From: Prevotella melaninogenica ATCC 25845
Lineage (GTDB): Bacteria; Bacteroidota; Bacteroidia; Bacteroidales; Bacteroidaceae
Direction of reading: 5' to 3'
Length of the DNA stretch: 64,000 nt
Assembly (NCBI RefSeq): GCF_000144405.1
Contig: NC_014371.1
Coordinates: 186,001-250,000, forward strand
Shown piece after piece: positions 44,975 to 53,559 of this stretch. How positions within the stretch are numbered: the first letter of the stretch is position 1; every line of letters starts with the position of its first letter. Under the pieces are notes generated by a model. The model was given only the letters and a program-made list of their open reading frames with translations, was not told the DNA's origin and did no database searches. Both the position numbers and the translations under genes were made by a program.

Positions 44975-47062
44975 TTACGTAACGTTGCACACATTCATCT
45001 GACAGTTCTTGCAGTCGAACTCTAAGCGGAAACGACGCTTATCAGGGAGTTCAAGGAAGAGCGGTTCACGCCAAGTTGGTTTCTGTCCACCACGTTTCAC
45101 ACAATAGCCGAGCGAATAACGAATGCAATGACGGCACTGCATTAACAAGTGAGAAACCGCTTCTTTATCTCCCTTGATGGAGAATGCCTTGTTTGATGAG
45201 TCAGAACCATTGGTGGCACCTGAAGGATATTGAATCTCAAAAGCAGGTTCTGTTTTGGTTAATCCTTGCTGTTCATAGAACTTGCGGGCAGCATCATTAG
45301 AGATGTTATACAGATAAGGTAACTGCTGATATTGGGCTGGATTTACCATCGATATATGTGGTTTATGGTCAGATACCTTATCCACCGACTTCCGATGAAT
45401 CATCACACGCTGCATATTCAGTATCTGTTTGTCAAGTTCCTCTACCACCATACGACGAAGTTCGGCAAGAATACTGCTTGGGATGAAGTATTTATCAGCC
45501 CCGTCAACTATCTCTACTTTCGAGCATTCATATACCGTATTGCCCAACTTAGTGAGCTGACGTATGATGTTATCACGCTGAGGCTTTTGGGCAAGTTGGA
45601 GACCTCCCCCAGCCCCTCCAAGGGGAGGGGAGAGCCTAACGGGATGTTCGTTGGATATTCGTTCGTTAGATGCTTGATTTGGATTAGCCCTGCCTATCAC
45701 CTCTGCTTGTGCCCATATCGTCCCACGACAATCCGTTAGGCACTCCCCTCCTTTGGAGGGGTTGGGGGAGGCTCCAAACCAAATCTTAATCGCAATCTTA
45801 CGCTCAGCAGTCTTACCACTCAACTCCTTATCAAATGCTTGGTCCTGATTACGATACAGTCCCATACCTGGCTTTAATCCTCTTGGCATCTTAAAAGGAT
45901 AGAGCCTATTCCCAACAGCACGGTTCACACGGAATCCTTCCAAACGTGTTGACTGACTGTCAGTGTCACGTGATAGGAAACACAGACCGTCACCATTGGC
46001 AAAGTTTGCAGTACTTGATACGTTAAAACTATCTCGTCTTATCTCCTTTACCCGACCAACAAACTCACCCAATGCCTTAGGGGTATCGGGTGAGAAGATA
46101 TCTGCCTGTCTTCCCTTGAGGAAGTAATTAGTATAACCACGGTTGAAAGTCTTCTTCAAATCGGGTGTAAACGAATAGCGCACACGTCCCAAAGAAGCAC
46201 GACGGAACTCGCCTGGATGCTTACTGATAATCTCATCAATGCGTTTACTATAAGCCGAAACGACATTCTTCACATAGTTGATATCCTTCAGTCTTCCCTC
46301 AATCTTAAAGGCACAAGCCCCTGAACGCATCAGTGTTTCAAGGTTATCTATCTGACTCATATCCTTCAATGAGAGAAGATGGCGCTGATGTTCGATGGTC
46401 TTTCCGTCTGAATCTTTCAAATCAAACGCCAATCGACAGAACTGTGCACACGCACCACGATTGGCAGATCGACCAAAACTATACTGTGAAACATAACATA
46501 CACCACTATAACTTACGCACAATGCACCGTGTACGAAGGCTTCCAACTCAAGCTCTGGCAAACGCTTATGGATGTCATTTATCTCTTCAGCAGACAGCTC
46601 GCGAGCAAGTACGACACGGTCAAAACCCTGCTGACTCAGCCATTGAGCCTTCTCCCACGTACGTGTGTCACATTGTGTACTAGCGTGGAGGGCTACCGTA
46701 TCAGACACAATCTCCCTTACCTTACTCATCAACCCCATATCCTGCAGGAGGAAGGCATCTACACCAACGTCCACCAATTCGCGCACCAAAGCGAGCGTCT
46801 CTTCAAACTCATCGTTATAGATAATCGTATTGATAGTTACGTGAACCGTGGCACCATAGCGGTGAGCATACTCGCATAGCTTACCAATATCCTCCACACT
46901 ATTGCCTGCAGACTGACGTGCTCCGAATCGGGAAGCACCGATATATACGGCATCAGCTCCGTGTTCAATAGCGGCTATACCACATTCAAGGTTCTTGGCT
47001 GGAGCAAGGAGTTCGATTGTGATGGGGGTTGGGTGTTGAGTGTTGGGTGTTGATGATTGCAT
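44975..47062 (-). CDS. U32-family peptidase/hydroxylation protein with repeat insertion
   Basis: U32 proteins (RlhA/TrhP-like) take part in hydroxylation of tRNA or 23S rRNA; some are annotated as collagenase-like peptidases. Motifs: ELLAPAKNLECGIAAIEHGA at the start, LQDMGLMSKVREIV, ELEAFVHGALCVSYSGVCYV (conserved Cys), and a C-terminal Cys set (MQCRHCIRYSLGYC, LEFDCKNCQMNVC). At 695 residues it is long. Residues about 430-490 come from an in-frame R1 element (45598-45775). The first 14 residues (QSSTPNTQHPTPIT) are R2 minisatellite translation; the native start would lie close to IELLAPA, but no other start codon is seen there. Confidence 0.92.
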   Translation of the reverse strand: MQSSTPNTQHPTPITIELLAPAKNLECGIAAIEHGADAVYIGASRFGARQSAGNSVEDIGKLCEYAHRYGATVHVTINTIIYNDEFEETLALVRELVDVGVDAFLLQDMGLMSKVREIVSDTVALHASTQCDTRTWEKAQWLSQQGFDRVVLARELSAEEINDIHKRLPELELEAFVHGALCVSYSGVCYVSQYSFGRSANRGACAQFCRLAFDLKDSDGKTIEHQRHLLSLKDMSQIDNLETLMRSGACAFKIEGRLKDINYVKNVVSAYSKRIDEIISKHPGEFRRASLGRVRYSFTPDLKKTFNRGYTNYFLKGRQADIFSPDTPKALGEFVGRVKEIRRDSFNVSSTANFANGDGLCFLSRDTDSQSTRLEGFRVNRAVGNRLYPFKMPRGLKPGMGLYRNQDQAFDKELSGKTAERKIAIKIWFGASPNPSKGGECLTDCRGTIWAQAEVIGRANPNQASNERISNEHPVRLSPPLGGAGGGLQLAQKPQRDNIIRQLTKLGNTVYECSKVEIVDGADKYFIPSSILAELRRMVVEELDKQILNMQRVMIHRKSVDKVSDHKPHISMVNPAQYQQLPYLYNISNDAARKFYEQQGLTKTEPAFEIQYPSGATNGSDSSNKAFSIKGDKEAVSHLLMQCRHCIRYSLGYCVKRGGQKPTWREPLFLELPDKRRFRLEFDCKNCQMNVCNVT
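45598..45775. repeat. R1 element inside the U32 gene
   Basis: The left arm CTCCCCCAGCCCCTCCAAGG continues to GAGCCTAACGG and is mirrored by CCGTTAGGCACTCCCCTCC up to GGGGGAGGCTCC at the right. The arms are about 40 bp and the total is 178 bp. The centre is unrelated to that of the 172-bp elements. It is read in frame as NPSKGGE ... LSPPLGGAGGGLQ. Confidence 0.82.
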
Positions 47063-47080
47063 ATTGTTGGGTGATGGGTG

Positions 47081-47400
47081 TTAATTGTTGGGTGATGATG
47101 AAGTGTTTATAGGATGTTGAGTGATGAGTGTTAATTGTTGGGTGATGATGAAGTGTTTATAGGATGTTGAGTGATGAGTGTTAATTGTTGGGTGATGATG
47201 AAGTGTTTATAGGATGTTGAGTGATGAGTGTTAATTGTTGGGTGATGATGAAGTGTTTATAGGATGTTGAGTGATGAGTGTTAATTGTTGGGTGATGATG
47301 AAGTGTTTATAGGATGTTGAGTGATGAGTGTTAATTGTTGGGTGATGATGAAGTGTTTATAGGATGTTGAGTGATGGGTGTTAATTGTTGGGTGATGATG
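47081..47400. repeat. 50-bp tandem repeat array, about 6.4 copies
   Basis: The unit starts TTAATTGTTGGGTGATGATG, continues AAGTGTTTATAGGATGTTGA, and ends GTGATGAGTG. Full units begin at 47081, 47131, 47181, 47231, 47281 and 47331, followed by a 20-bp partial unit. They are identical except for one base in the last. Being contiguous and without spacers, it is a VNTR-type array of the R2 family, in the intergenic gap between the U32 start and the metA stop. Confidence 0.95.
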
Positions 47401-47456
47401 ATTACATTTTGTTTGAGTGATAGATGCTAAGCAAAATAACCATTCATCACCACCTA

Positions 47457-48344
47457 TCATTCACCACCTAACACCCAACTCACCCAATTCATAAACAGTA
47501 AATTAGCGTGTGAACGCCAAGTGACAAGCGGACCTTTATCTGGATTGTCCTCACGGTAATAATACTTTGGCACTTCAACATCGTCACGCTTACCAAGGTC
47601 ACGACGATACTCTGTGTCAAGTGTATCGGGAGCATACTCTAAATGGCCTGTTATAAAGAACTCACGTCTACTGCGTGACCTTACGATAGCTACCCCGCTC
47701 TTCTCCGATTCAGCAATGATTTCGAGGTCGTCAACCCGCTCAATGTCTTCACGTCTTACCTCTGTATGACGGCTCTGAGGCATACGGAAGACATCATCAA
47801 AGCCACGGAAGAGAGGCTGTTCGGGTTTTAAAGGAATCGTAGGGAAGATGCCAAACATCTTCTTAGGTAAAGGATATTTTGGAATATCATAGAAATGATA
47901 GAGTCCTGCCTGTGCCGCCCAACAGATGTAAAGCGTTGAACGCACATTATCACGTGCCCAATTGAATATCTCCTGTAGTTCTGTCCAATAGTCCACCTCC
48001 TCGAAAGCCATTCCTTCAACAGGTGCACCGGTGACTATCATTCCGTCAATCTTCTCCTTGCTAAGTTCCTCAAGCGTATGATAGAAACGGTCCATGTGTT
48101 CTGCAGGAGTATGCTTAGAAGCATGACTTTTGAGCTTCATAAAGTTGATATCCAACAATAGCGGACTATTAGAAAGAATACGTATGAAATCAGTTTCTGT
48201 CGTAGCCTTGAATGGCATAAGATTGAGTATGACAATGCGGAGTGGACGCTTATCATCCTCTTTAGCAAGCATATCTTCTATGTTGATATTCTCACGCTTC
48301 AGTATATCAATAGCGGGAAGTCCGTCGGGCAATCTTAATGGCAT
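47457..48344 (-). CDS. metA: Homoserine O-succinyl/acetyltransferase with repeat-derived C terminus
   Basis: MetA acylates homoserine in methionine synthesis. The 295-residue protein has the family blocks ILNLMPFKATTETDFIRILS near residue 40, DGMIVTGAPVEGMAFEEVDY near 105, the nucleophile Cys142 in YICWAAQAGLYHF, and GHLEYAPDTLDTEYRRDLGK. Family members usually end about ten residues later with an NYYVYQxTPY-type tail. Here the last residues (VSWVLGGE) and the stop are encoded by the GGGTGTTAGGTGG-type R2 minisatellite that continues downstream. The tail is peripheral in known structures as far as I recall, so activity may survive. Confidence 0.94.
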   Translation of the reverse strand: MPLRLPDGLPAIDILKRENINIEDMLAKEDDKRPLRIVILNLMPFKATTETDFIRILSNSPLLLDINFMKLKSHASKHTPAEHMDRFYHTLEELSKEKIDGMIVTGAPVEGMAFEEVDYWTELQEIFNWARDNVRSTLYICWAAQAGLYHFYDIPKYPLPKKMFGIFPTIPLKPEQPLFRGFDDVFRMPQSRHTEVRREDIERVDDLEIIAESEKSGVAIVRSRSRREFFITGHLEYAPDTLDTEYRRDLGKRDDVEVPKYYYREDNPDKGPLVTWRSHANLLFMNWVSWVLGGE

Positions 48345-48416
48345 ATCCTGTTTCCTTTATCTTTATAGGGTCATACAAGCATACGATCCTTCTTTTTCTC
48401 TCCTTTAAATAGGTTA

Positions 48417-48447
48417 CAAAGATAGTAATTAATAACAGATTCTACAA
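48417..48447 (-). promoter_or_regulatory. Promoter of metA
   Basis: On the minus strand TTG (48445-48447) precedes TATCTTTG (48417-48424) by 20 bp, a perfect -7 element, 72 bp upstream of the start. I looked for a SAM-binding riboswitch in this short leader and did not recognise one. The remaining gap to 48663 holds nothing I can identify. Confidence 0.6.
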
Positions 48448-48663
48448 GGCTTACCTGTATAAAAGTATGAATAGAAATAGGATAAGGCACACATATATCC
48501 TAACCGACACGATAACCCTATATCAAAACAAACACAAAAGACTCACTCTAAACATTTCTATCAGCATCGAATCTGAAAGAAATGCTTAGTCGTGAGCCTT
48601 TAATTTTATAGATTTAGTGGTATGGCAATGTTGAAGATAGGTGTAATAATCAGCTAAGAGTCA

Positions 48664-48714
48664 AGCCCTCAACACCTAACACCCAACACTCATCACCCAA
48701 CACCCATCATTTAC
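48664..48714. repeat. R2 minisatellite abutting the M13 peptidase stop
   Basis: CAACACCTAACACCCAACAC, followed by TCATCACCCAACACCCATCA, runs right up to the stop codon of the M13 peptidase gene. It is the inverted form of the R2 unit. Confidence 0.7.
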
Positions 48715-50744
48715 CAAAGCTTCAGACGCTCATTCTCTGGGATAAAGAGTTTATCACCCTCCTTTACACCGAATGCCTTATACCACGCATTAATATGAGG
48801 CAGAGCGCCATTCACACGCCACTCGCCAAGAGAGTGAGGATCGCTCTTCACACGACTGCGGATTTCAGCCTCAGTGATATTGTTTGCCCATACGCCTGCA
48901 TAAGCGATGAAGAAACGCTGTTCTGGAGTAAAGCCCATAATGACCTTGCCCTTCTTTGCCTCTGGTGTCTTCTCAAAAGCATTGAAAGCCACCTCAAGGC
49001 CACCATGGTCAGCAAGGTTCTCACCCAATGTGAGGTTACCATTTGCATTGAGATCAGGCAATACCTTGATAGCACTGAAGAAGTCAGCATACTTACCCGT
49101 ACGTGCCTCGAAATTCTTACCATCCTCTTCTGTCCACCAGTCTGTCATATTACCATCCTTGTCATAATGGCGTCCCTGGTCATCGAATCCATGTGTCATC
49201 TCATGACCAATTACCACACCGATGGCACCATAGTTAAAGGCATCATCAGCCTTAGGGTCGAAGAATGGATACTGAAGGATACCTGCAGGGAAGCAAATTT
49301 CATTCGTCGTAGGATTATAATAAGCATTCACCGTCTGAGGAGTCATCAGCCACTTATCCTTGTCTACTGGCTTACCAGCCTTCTCCTTGATAGCATCCTC
49401 TGCCCAGAACTTCTGGCAGGTCTGTACATTTTCATAATATGACTTTGATGGGTCAATCGTAAGCTGGCTCAAGTCCTTCCATTTGTTAGGATAACCCACC
49501 TTCACATAGAAGGTAGAGAGTTTCTCAAGTGCAGCCTTCTTAGTAGCCTCACTCATCCAGTCCTGTGCCTTAATACGCTCAGCAAGACTCACCTCAAGGT
49601 TCTTGATGAGGTCTTCCATACGCTTCTTGCTTGTGGCTGGGAAGTAACGTTCACAGTAGATTCTGCCGAGCGCCTCACCCATCTGCTTCTCCACCTGCTG
49701 TGTGGCACGCTTCCAACGAGGATAGTCCTCCTTTGTACCACGCATTGTCTTACTGAAGAAATTGAAGTATTCCGCACGCACATCATCACTCAGATAGTTA
49801 GCTGAAGCAAGGATTGCATTCCATTCCATACGTGCACGGAGTTCCTCAGCAGTCTCTGTAGATGTCAGTTTGTCAACACCTGCAAGGAAGGCTGGCTGAC
49901 ATACAACCATTGTTTGGATATACTCGCTCTTAATACCTTCAGCGTTTGCCAACTGCTCAAGTGGGATATTAGGATACTTCTCCTTAAACTCACCGAGCGT
50001 CATCTTATTATAGTTGGCCTCAACGTCACGCAATTCCGTACGGCTCTTTGATATCAGTGCCAGCATCGTCTCATAACGCATAACGGCATCACGCTTAGCC
50101 TCTGCCTGAGCATCAGAGAATCCGTAGAGGCGGAACATATTAGCAATGAACTGGCGGAAGGCGTTACGGATGTCTGTCGTAGCCTTATCATTATCAAGAT
50201 AGTACTCCTTTTGTCCGAGGCTCAGTCCGTCCTGATAGATAAGGAGGATGTTCATCTTCGCATTCTTCTCATCAGCCTCAAAGGAATAGCCCATTGGCAC
50301 ACCATAGCCGAAGCTTGCATATTTCAGCTGAAGGCTACGAAGGTCAGACAGACTCTTTGCATTCTCCATCTCGTTGAGCAGAGGCTTAACAGGACTCACA
50401 CCTTCCTTGTTACGGCGCACTGAGTCCATAGCGAGCTTATAGAAGTCGCCTAACTTTCTCTCTGTTGAGCCTTCCTTACCCTGCTTCTTTAGCAGATCAG
50501 TGAGGATAGTGTTGATACGCTTGTTGTTGTTCTCCTGTAGCTGGTCGAAAGATCCGAAGCGTGAGAAAGCACCAGGGAGTGGATTGAGTTTCTGCCATCC
50601 ACCTGTGGCAAACGTGAAGAAATCGTCAGCCGGACGTACCGACTTGTCGAGGTTCTCTGCCTTGATACCTGCCTGACCCTGTGCCATAGCGGTAAAGGGA
50701 GCAGATGCAAGGAGCATCATTGGTAAAAGTTTTTTGATACGCAT
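48711..50744 (-). CDS. M13-family zinc metallopeptidase (PepO/neprilysin-like)
   Basis: The 677-residue enzyme has a signal peptide (LLPMMLLASAPFTAMAQ) and should cleave peptides in the periplasm or outside the cell. The N-terminal M13 domain runs to about 430. The catalytic C-terminal domain has the zinc motif VIGHEMTHGFDDQGRHYDKD (HExxH), NENLADHGG-like LGENLADHGGLEVAFNAF with the third ligand Glu, and the family ending PHINAWYKAFGVKEGDKLFI. Length is ordinary. It is transcribed alone on the minus strand. Confidence 0.95.
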   Translation of the reverse strand: MRIKKLLPMMLLASAPFTAMAQGQAGIKAENLDKSVRPADDFFTFATGGWQKLNPLPGAFSRFGSFDQLQENNNKRINTILTDLLKKQGKEGSTERKLGDFYKLAMDSVRRNKEGVSPVKPLLNEMENAKSLSDLRSLQLKYASFGYGVPMGYSFEADEKNAKMNILLIYQDGLSLGQKEYYLDNDKATTDIRNAFRQFIANMFRLYGFSDAQAEAKRDAVMRYETMLALISKSRTELRDVEANYNKMTLGEFKEKYPNIPLEQLANAEGIKSEYIQTMVVCQPAFLAGVDKLTSTETAEELRARMEWNAILASANYLSDDVRAEYFNFFSKTMRGTKEDYPRWKRATQQVEKQMGEALGRIYCERYFPATSKKRMEDLIKNLEVSLAERIKAQDWMSEATKKAALEKLSTFYVKVGYPNKWKDLSQLTIDPSKSYYENVQTCQKFWAEDAIKEKAGKPVDKDKWLMTPQTVNAYYNPTTNEICFPAGILQYPFFDPKADDAFNYGAIGVVIGHEMTHGFDDQGRHYDKDGNMTDWWTEEDGKNFEARTGKYADFFSAIKVLPDLNANGNLTLGENLADHGGLEVAFNAFEKTPEAKKGKVIMGFTPEQRFFIAYAGVWANNITEAEIRSRVKSDPHSLGEWRVNGALPHINAWYKAFGVKEGDKLFIPENERLKLW

Positions 50745-50762
50745 AGTAAAAAATATTTGGTT

Positions 50763-50801
50763 TAATTCAGAATTCAGAATTCACAATTCATAATTATGAT
50801 T
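50763..50801. repeat. AATTCATAATTC repeat R4, copy 2
   Basis: TTCAGAATTCAGAATTCAC and AATTCATAATTATGATTACC match the copies at 18888-18928 and 56728-56765. It lies just upstream of the M13 peptidase start. Confidence 0.8.
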
Positions 50802-50817
50802 ACCGATGTAGGCAATG

Positions 50818-50958
50818 TCCAATGTTCAAAGCAAATGTTCAAAACAAATGTTCAATGTTCAAAGCTCAAAGTTCAAAGTTCAATGTTCAAAGTTCAATGT
50901 TCAAAGGTCAATGTTCAAAGTTCAAAGTTCAAAGTTCAAAGTTCAAAGTTCAAAGTCT
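50818..50958. repeat. TTCAAAG heptamer array R3, overlapping the ABC-F stop
   Basis: About twenty units of GTTCAAA or GTTCAAT run in tandem. The right end overlaps the last codons and the stop (50936-50938) of the ABC-F gene. The same heptamer occurs inverted inside hemW at 58139-58200. Confidence 0.88.
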
Positions 50959-52936
50959 CCAACTCTTCCGACAGTATGAGCCATCGTTCGTTTTCCTCAT
51001 CGAGTTCACGCTGAAGGTTGGTATATTCTGTCACGAGTTCCATATTTGAGGCATTCTCGGGAGCCATCAGGAGTTCATCGAGTTCGCTCTTATGTGCTTC
51101 CAACTTCGCTATCTTAGCCTCTGACTCGTCCACAGCACGCTGAGCCTTACGAATCTTCTTCTGTTGCTCTTTGCGTTCAGCGTAGGATAGGGCCTCACCA
51201 GAAGCCTCCCCCGACCCCTCCGAAGGGAGGGGAGTTGCATTTCTGCTATCATTAGGTTTTGATGATACCGGCGAGAGGTTCTCTGCACTCTCCCCCCTTC
51301 GGGGGAGTTGGAGGGGGCTTCTAAGCCAATCATAGATACCCCCTAAATGCTCTCTGACCTTACCACCACCGAACTCATACACCTTGCTTACTAATCCGTC
51401 GAGGAACTCACGGTCGTGACTCACGATGATTGCCGTACCGTCAAAGGCTTTGATAGCCTCTTTCAGCACTTCCTTTGAGGCGATGTCGAGGTGGTTCGTA
51501 GGCTCATCGAGGATTAGGAGGTTTACTGGCTCAAGCAGGAGTTTAATCATCGCTAAGCGTGAACGCTCGCCTCCCGAAAGTACTTTGACATACTTCTCCG
51601 ACGTCTCTCCGCCGAACATAAAGGCACCGAGCAAGTCGTTTATCCTCAAGCGCATATCGCCTGTGGCTACCCTATCAATGGTTTCATATATCGTGAGGTT
51701 CTCATCTAACAGCTGTGCCTGATTCTGTGCGAAATAACCGATTTGTACGTTATGACCAATCTTCAGCGTACCATCAAAAGGAATCTCGCCCATAATACAC
51801 TTCACGAAGGTAGACTTTCCCTCACCGTTCTTACCGACGAAAGCCACTTTCTCACCTCGCTTAATAATAAGGTCGACCCCCTCAAAGACCGTCTGACCCG
51901 GTCCGTCACTATGCAGTCTACTTGGATAAGTTTTTCCCAATCCCTCTGCTATGACTGGATAATCTCCACTGCGCAGGCATGGAGGAAACTTCAGACGCAT
52001 AGCCGAATTGTCCACTTCATCCACCTCAATAGGCACAATCTTCTCCAACTGACGGATGCGCTGCTGCACCTGTACGGCTTTCGTAGCCTGATAACGGAAC
52101 CGTTCAATGAACGCCTTTGTATCGGCAATCTCCTTCTGTTGGTTCTCATACGCACGGAGCTGCTGCTCACGGCGTTCCTTTCTGAGGACAAGATACTCGT
52201 CATACTTCACACGATAGTCCTCCACGTGTCCACAGGTTATCTCCAACGTACGGTTTGTGACGTTGTTGACGAACGCACGGTCGTGGCTCACAAGTACAAC
52301 CGCCTTGGCGCTCTGTGAGAGGAACTGTTCCAGCCATTGGATTGACTCAATGTCAAGGTGGTTCGTTGGCTCATCCAGCAGAAGTACGTCAGGACGACGG
52401 AGAAGAATCTTCGCCAGCTCGATACGCATACGCCATCCGCCAGAGAACTCACGTGTAGGGCGCTCGAAGTCATCACGGCTGAAGCCGAGACCCGTTAGTG
52501 TACGCTCAATCTCAGCCTCATAATTCTCTCCTCCCATCATCATATATCGTTCGTGCTCAGTCGTAAAGCGCTCCACTAACTCAGCGTATCCCTCGCTCTC
52601 ATAGTCAGTTCGCTCAGCCATTTCCTGCTCCATCTTCTTGAGCCTCTCCTCAATCTTCGTCTTGTCAGCGAAAGCCTTACGCGTCTCCTCCTTCACGGTC
52701 GTATCGTCAGAGAGCTTCATCACCTGTGGTAGATAACCGATTGTTGTATCGTTTGGTACAGACACAACGCCGCTCGTAGGCTTCTGCATTCCACAGAGAA
52801 TCTTCAGCATCGTTGACTTTCCTGCTCCGTTCTTTCCCACTAAGGCTATCCTGTCTCGTTCATTGATGACGAATGAAACATCCTTAAATAATGGCTTCAC
52901 GCCGAATTCCACCGTCAGTCCGTCTATTGATATCAT
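50936..52936 (-). CDS. ABC-F family ATPase with repeat insertion
   Basis: ABC-F proteins act on ribosomes and have no membrane domain. Two ABC domains are present. The first has Walker A GKNGAGKST and FSGGWRMRIELAKILLRRP with LLLDEPTNHLD. The second has GKNGEGKST and LSGGERSRLAMIKLL with LILDEPTNHLD. The inter-domain arm runs through about 225-300 (KERREQQLRAYENQQKEIAD). After the second domain an R1 element adds exactly 41 codons (51200-51322). A C-terminal coiled coil follows (AQRAVDESEAKIAKLEAHKS). The final residues (ETLNFEL) and stop come from the R3 heptamer array. Total 666 residues. All ATPase motifs are intact. Confidence 0.96.
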   Translation of the reverse strand: MISIDGLTVEFGVKPLFKDVSFVINERDRIALVGKNGAGKSTMLKILCGMQKPTSGVVSVPNDTTIGYLPQVMKLSDDTTVKEETRKAFADKTKIEERLKKMEQEMAERTDYESEGYAELVERFTTEHERYMMMGGENYEAEIERTLTGLGFSRDDFERPTREFSGGWRMRIELAKILLRRPDVLLLDEPTNHLDIESIQWLEQFLSQSAKAVVLVSHDRAFVNNVTNRTLEITCGHVEDYRVKYDEYLVLRKERREQQLRAYENQQKEIADTKAFIERFRYQATKAVQVQQRIRQLEKIVPIEVDEVDNSAMRLKFPPCLRSGDYPVIAEGLGKTYPSRLHSDGPGQTVFEGVDLIIKRGEKVAFVGKNGEGKSTFVKCIMGEIPFDGTLKIGHNVQIGYFAQNQAQLLDENLTIYETIDRVATGDMRLRINDLLGAFMFGGETSEKYVKVLSGGERSRLAMIKLLLEPVNLLILDEPTNHLDIASKEVLKEAIKAFDGTAIIVSHDREFLDGLVSKVYEFGGGKVREHLGGIYDWLRSPLQLPRRGESAENLSPVSSKPNDSRNATPLPSEGSGEASGEALSYAERKEQQKKIRKAQRAVDESEAKIAKLEAHKSELDELLMAPENASNMELVTEYTNLQRELDEENERWLILSEELETLNFEL
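51200..51322. repeat. R1 element inside the ABC-F gene, 123 bp
   Basis: AGAAGCCTCCCCC at the left mirrors GGGGGCTTCT with GGAG at the right, and GGGGAGTTGCA mirrors TGCACTCTCCCC inside. The length of 123 bp equals 41 codons, so it keeps frame. It is read as LQLPRRGESAEN ... TPLPSEGSGEASGEA. Confidence 0.82.
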
Positions 52937-52965
52937 TTTCTTTTTTCTTTCCTAAATGTTCTTTG

Positions 52966-52973
52966 CAAAGATA
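52966..52973 (-). promoter_or_regulatory. Predicted -7 element of the ABC-F gene
   Basis: The minus strand reads TATCTTTG, a perfect -7 match, 29 bp before the start codon. The -33 is unclear. Confidence 0.5.
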
Positions 52974-53059
52974 ACATTTTATTTTTGAATAAGAAAGTTC
53001 CCAAACAGCCTTATATCAAAGGATAAAGAACTATTTTAAACTCCTCACAAACCATATCT

Positions 53060-53135
53060 TTGGTTTATTTAAGCCAAATCGCTTGTCAGACCACAATATG
53101 TATAGGTTCTAATGACTAATGTCAGTTTAAGCCTA
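53060..53135. repeat. Minor dispersed repeat R8
   Basis: TTTAAGCCAAATCGCTTGTC, then AGACCACAATATGTATAGG, resembles TTAAGCCCAAATCGGTTATT with AGACCACACTGTACATGATT at about 61650-61705. It is seen only twice, so this is tentative. Confidence 0.45.
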
Positions 53136-53264
53136 TGTTTTCTCTGCATTATATGTAATGTACAAAGTTAGTAAAAATAACACAAAGAAGCAATGAAGTT
53201 GTGTAATTATCAGCAATATTATTTTGGTCTTTAGGATTTTGGAGTGATAAGGTTTGCCACTTAA

Positions 53265-53525
53265 GGTTAGGTTTCTGACGAAATGTCACACGGAGATACG
53301 GAGAGAACGGAGGATTGTTAAAACAAAGCAATGGAAGTTACGGAGGCACCGTCGGTGCATCGAGCGACGGAGTTTGTTTGCCAATTCTATTAGCTTATTT
53401 ACAACGCGTTTATCCCCAAATAATTATCAAGAATCTGTATGCTATACCTCCGTCGCTCTTTGTGCCGTCGGCACCTCCGTGACATTGCGTTTACCTCCGT
53501 CCCCTCCGTGACTCCGTGTGCCCTC
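53265..53525. repeat. Inverted CTCCGTGACTCCGTG-type repeat R7
   Basis: The left part (CACGGAGATACGGAGAGAAC, then ACGGAGGCACCGTCGGTGC) is answered by an inverted right part (GCCGTCGGCACCTCCGTGAC, CCTCCGTGACTCCGTGTGCC). The pair encloses about 100 bp. No coding frame is supported. Confidence 0.6.
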
Positions 53526-53559
53526 ATTGCCAAGTTCTTTTCATGAAGACAAATATTTT

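Noticed and set aside
47081..47400. Possible CRISPR array
   Set aside because: The 50-bp units are contiguous with no unique spacers, and no cas genes are present; it is a tandem repeat.
48345..48416. SAM riboswitch in the metA leader
   Set aside because: The leader is 72 nt and I could not match it to a known SAM-binding pattern.
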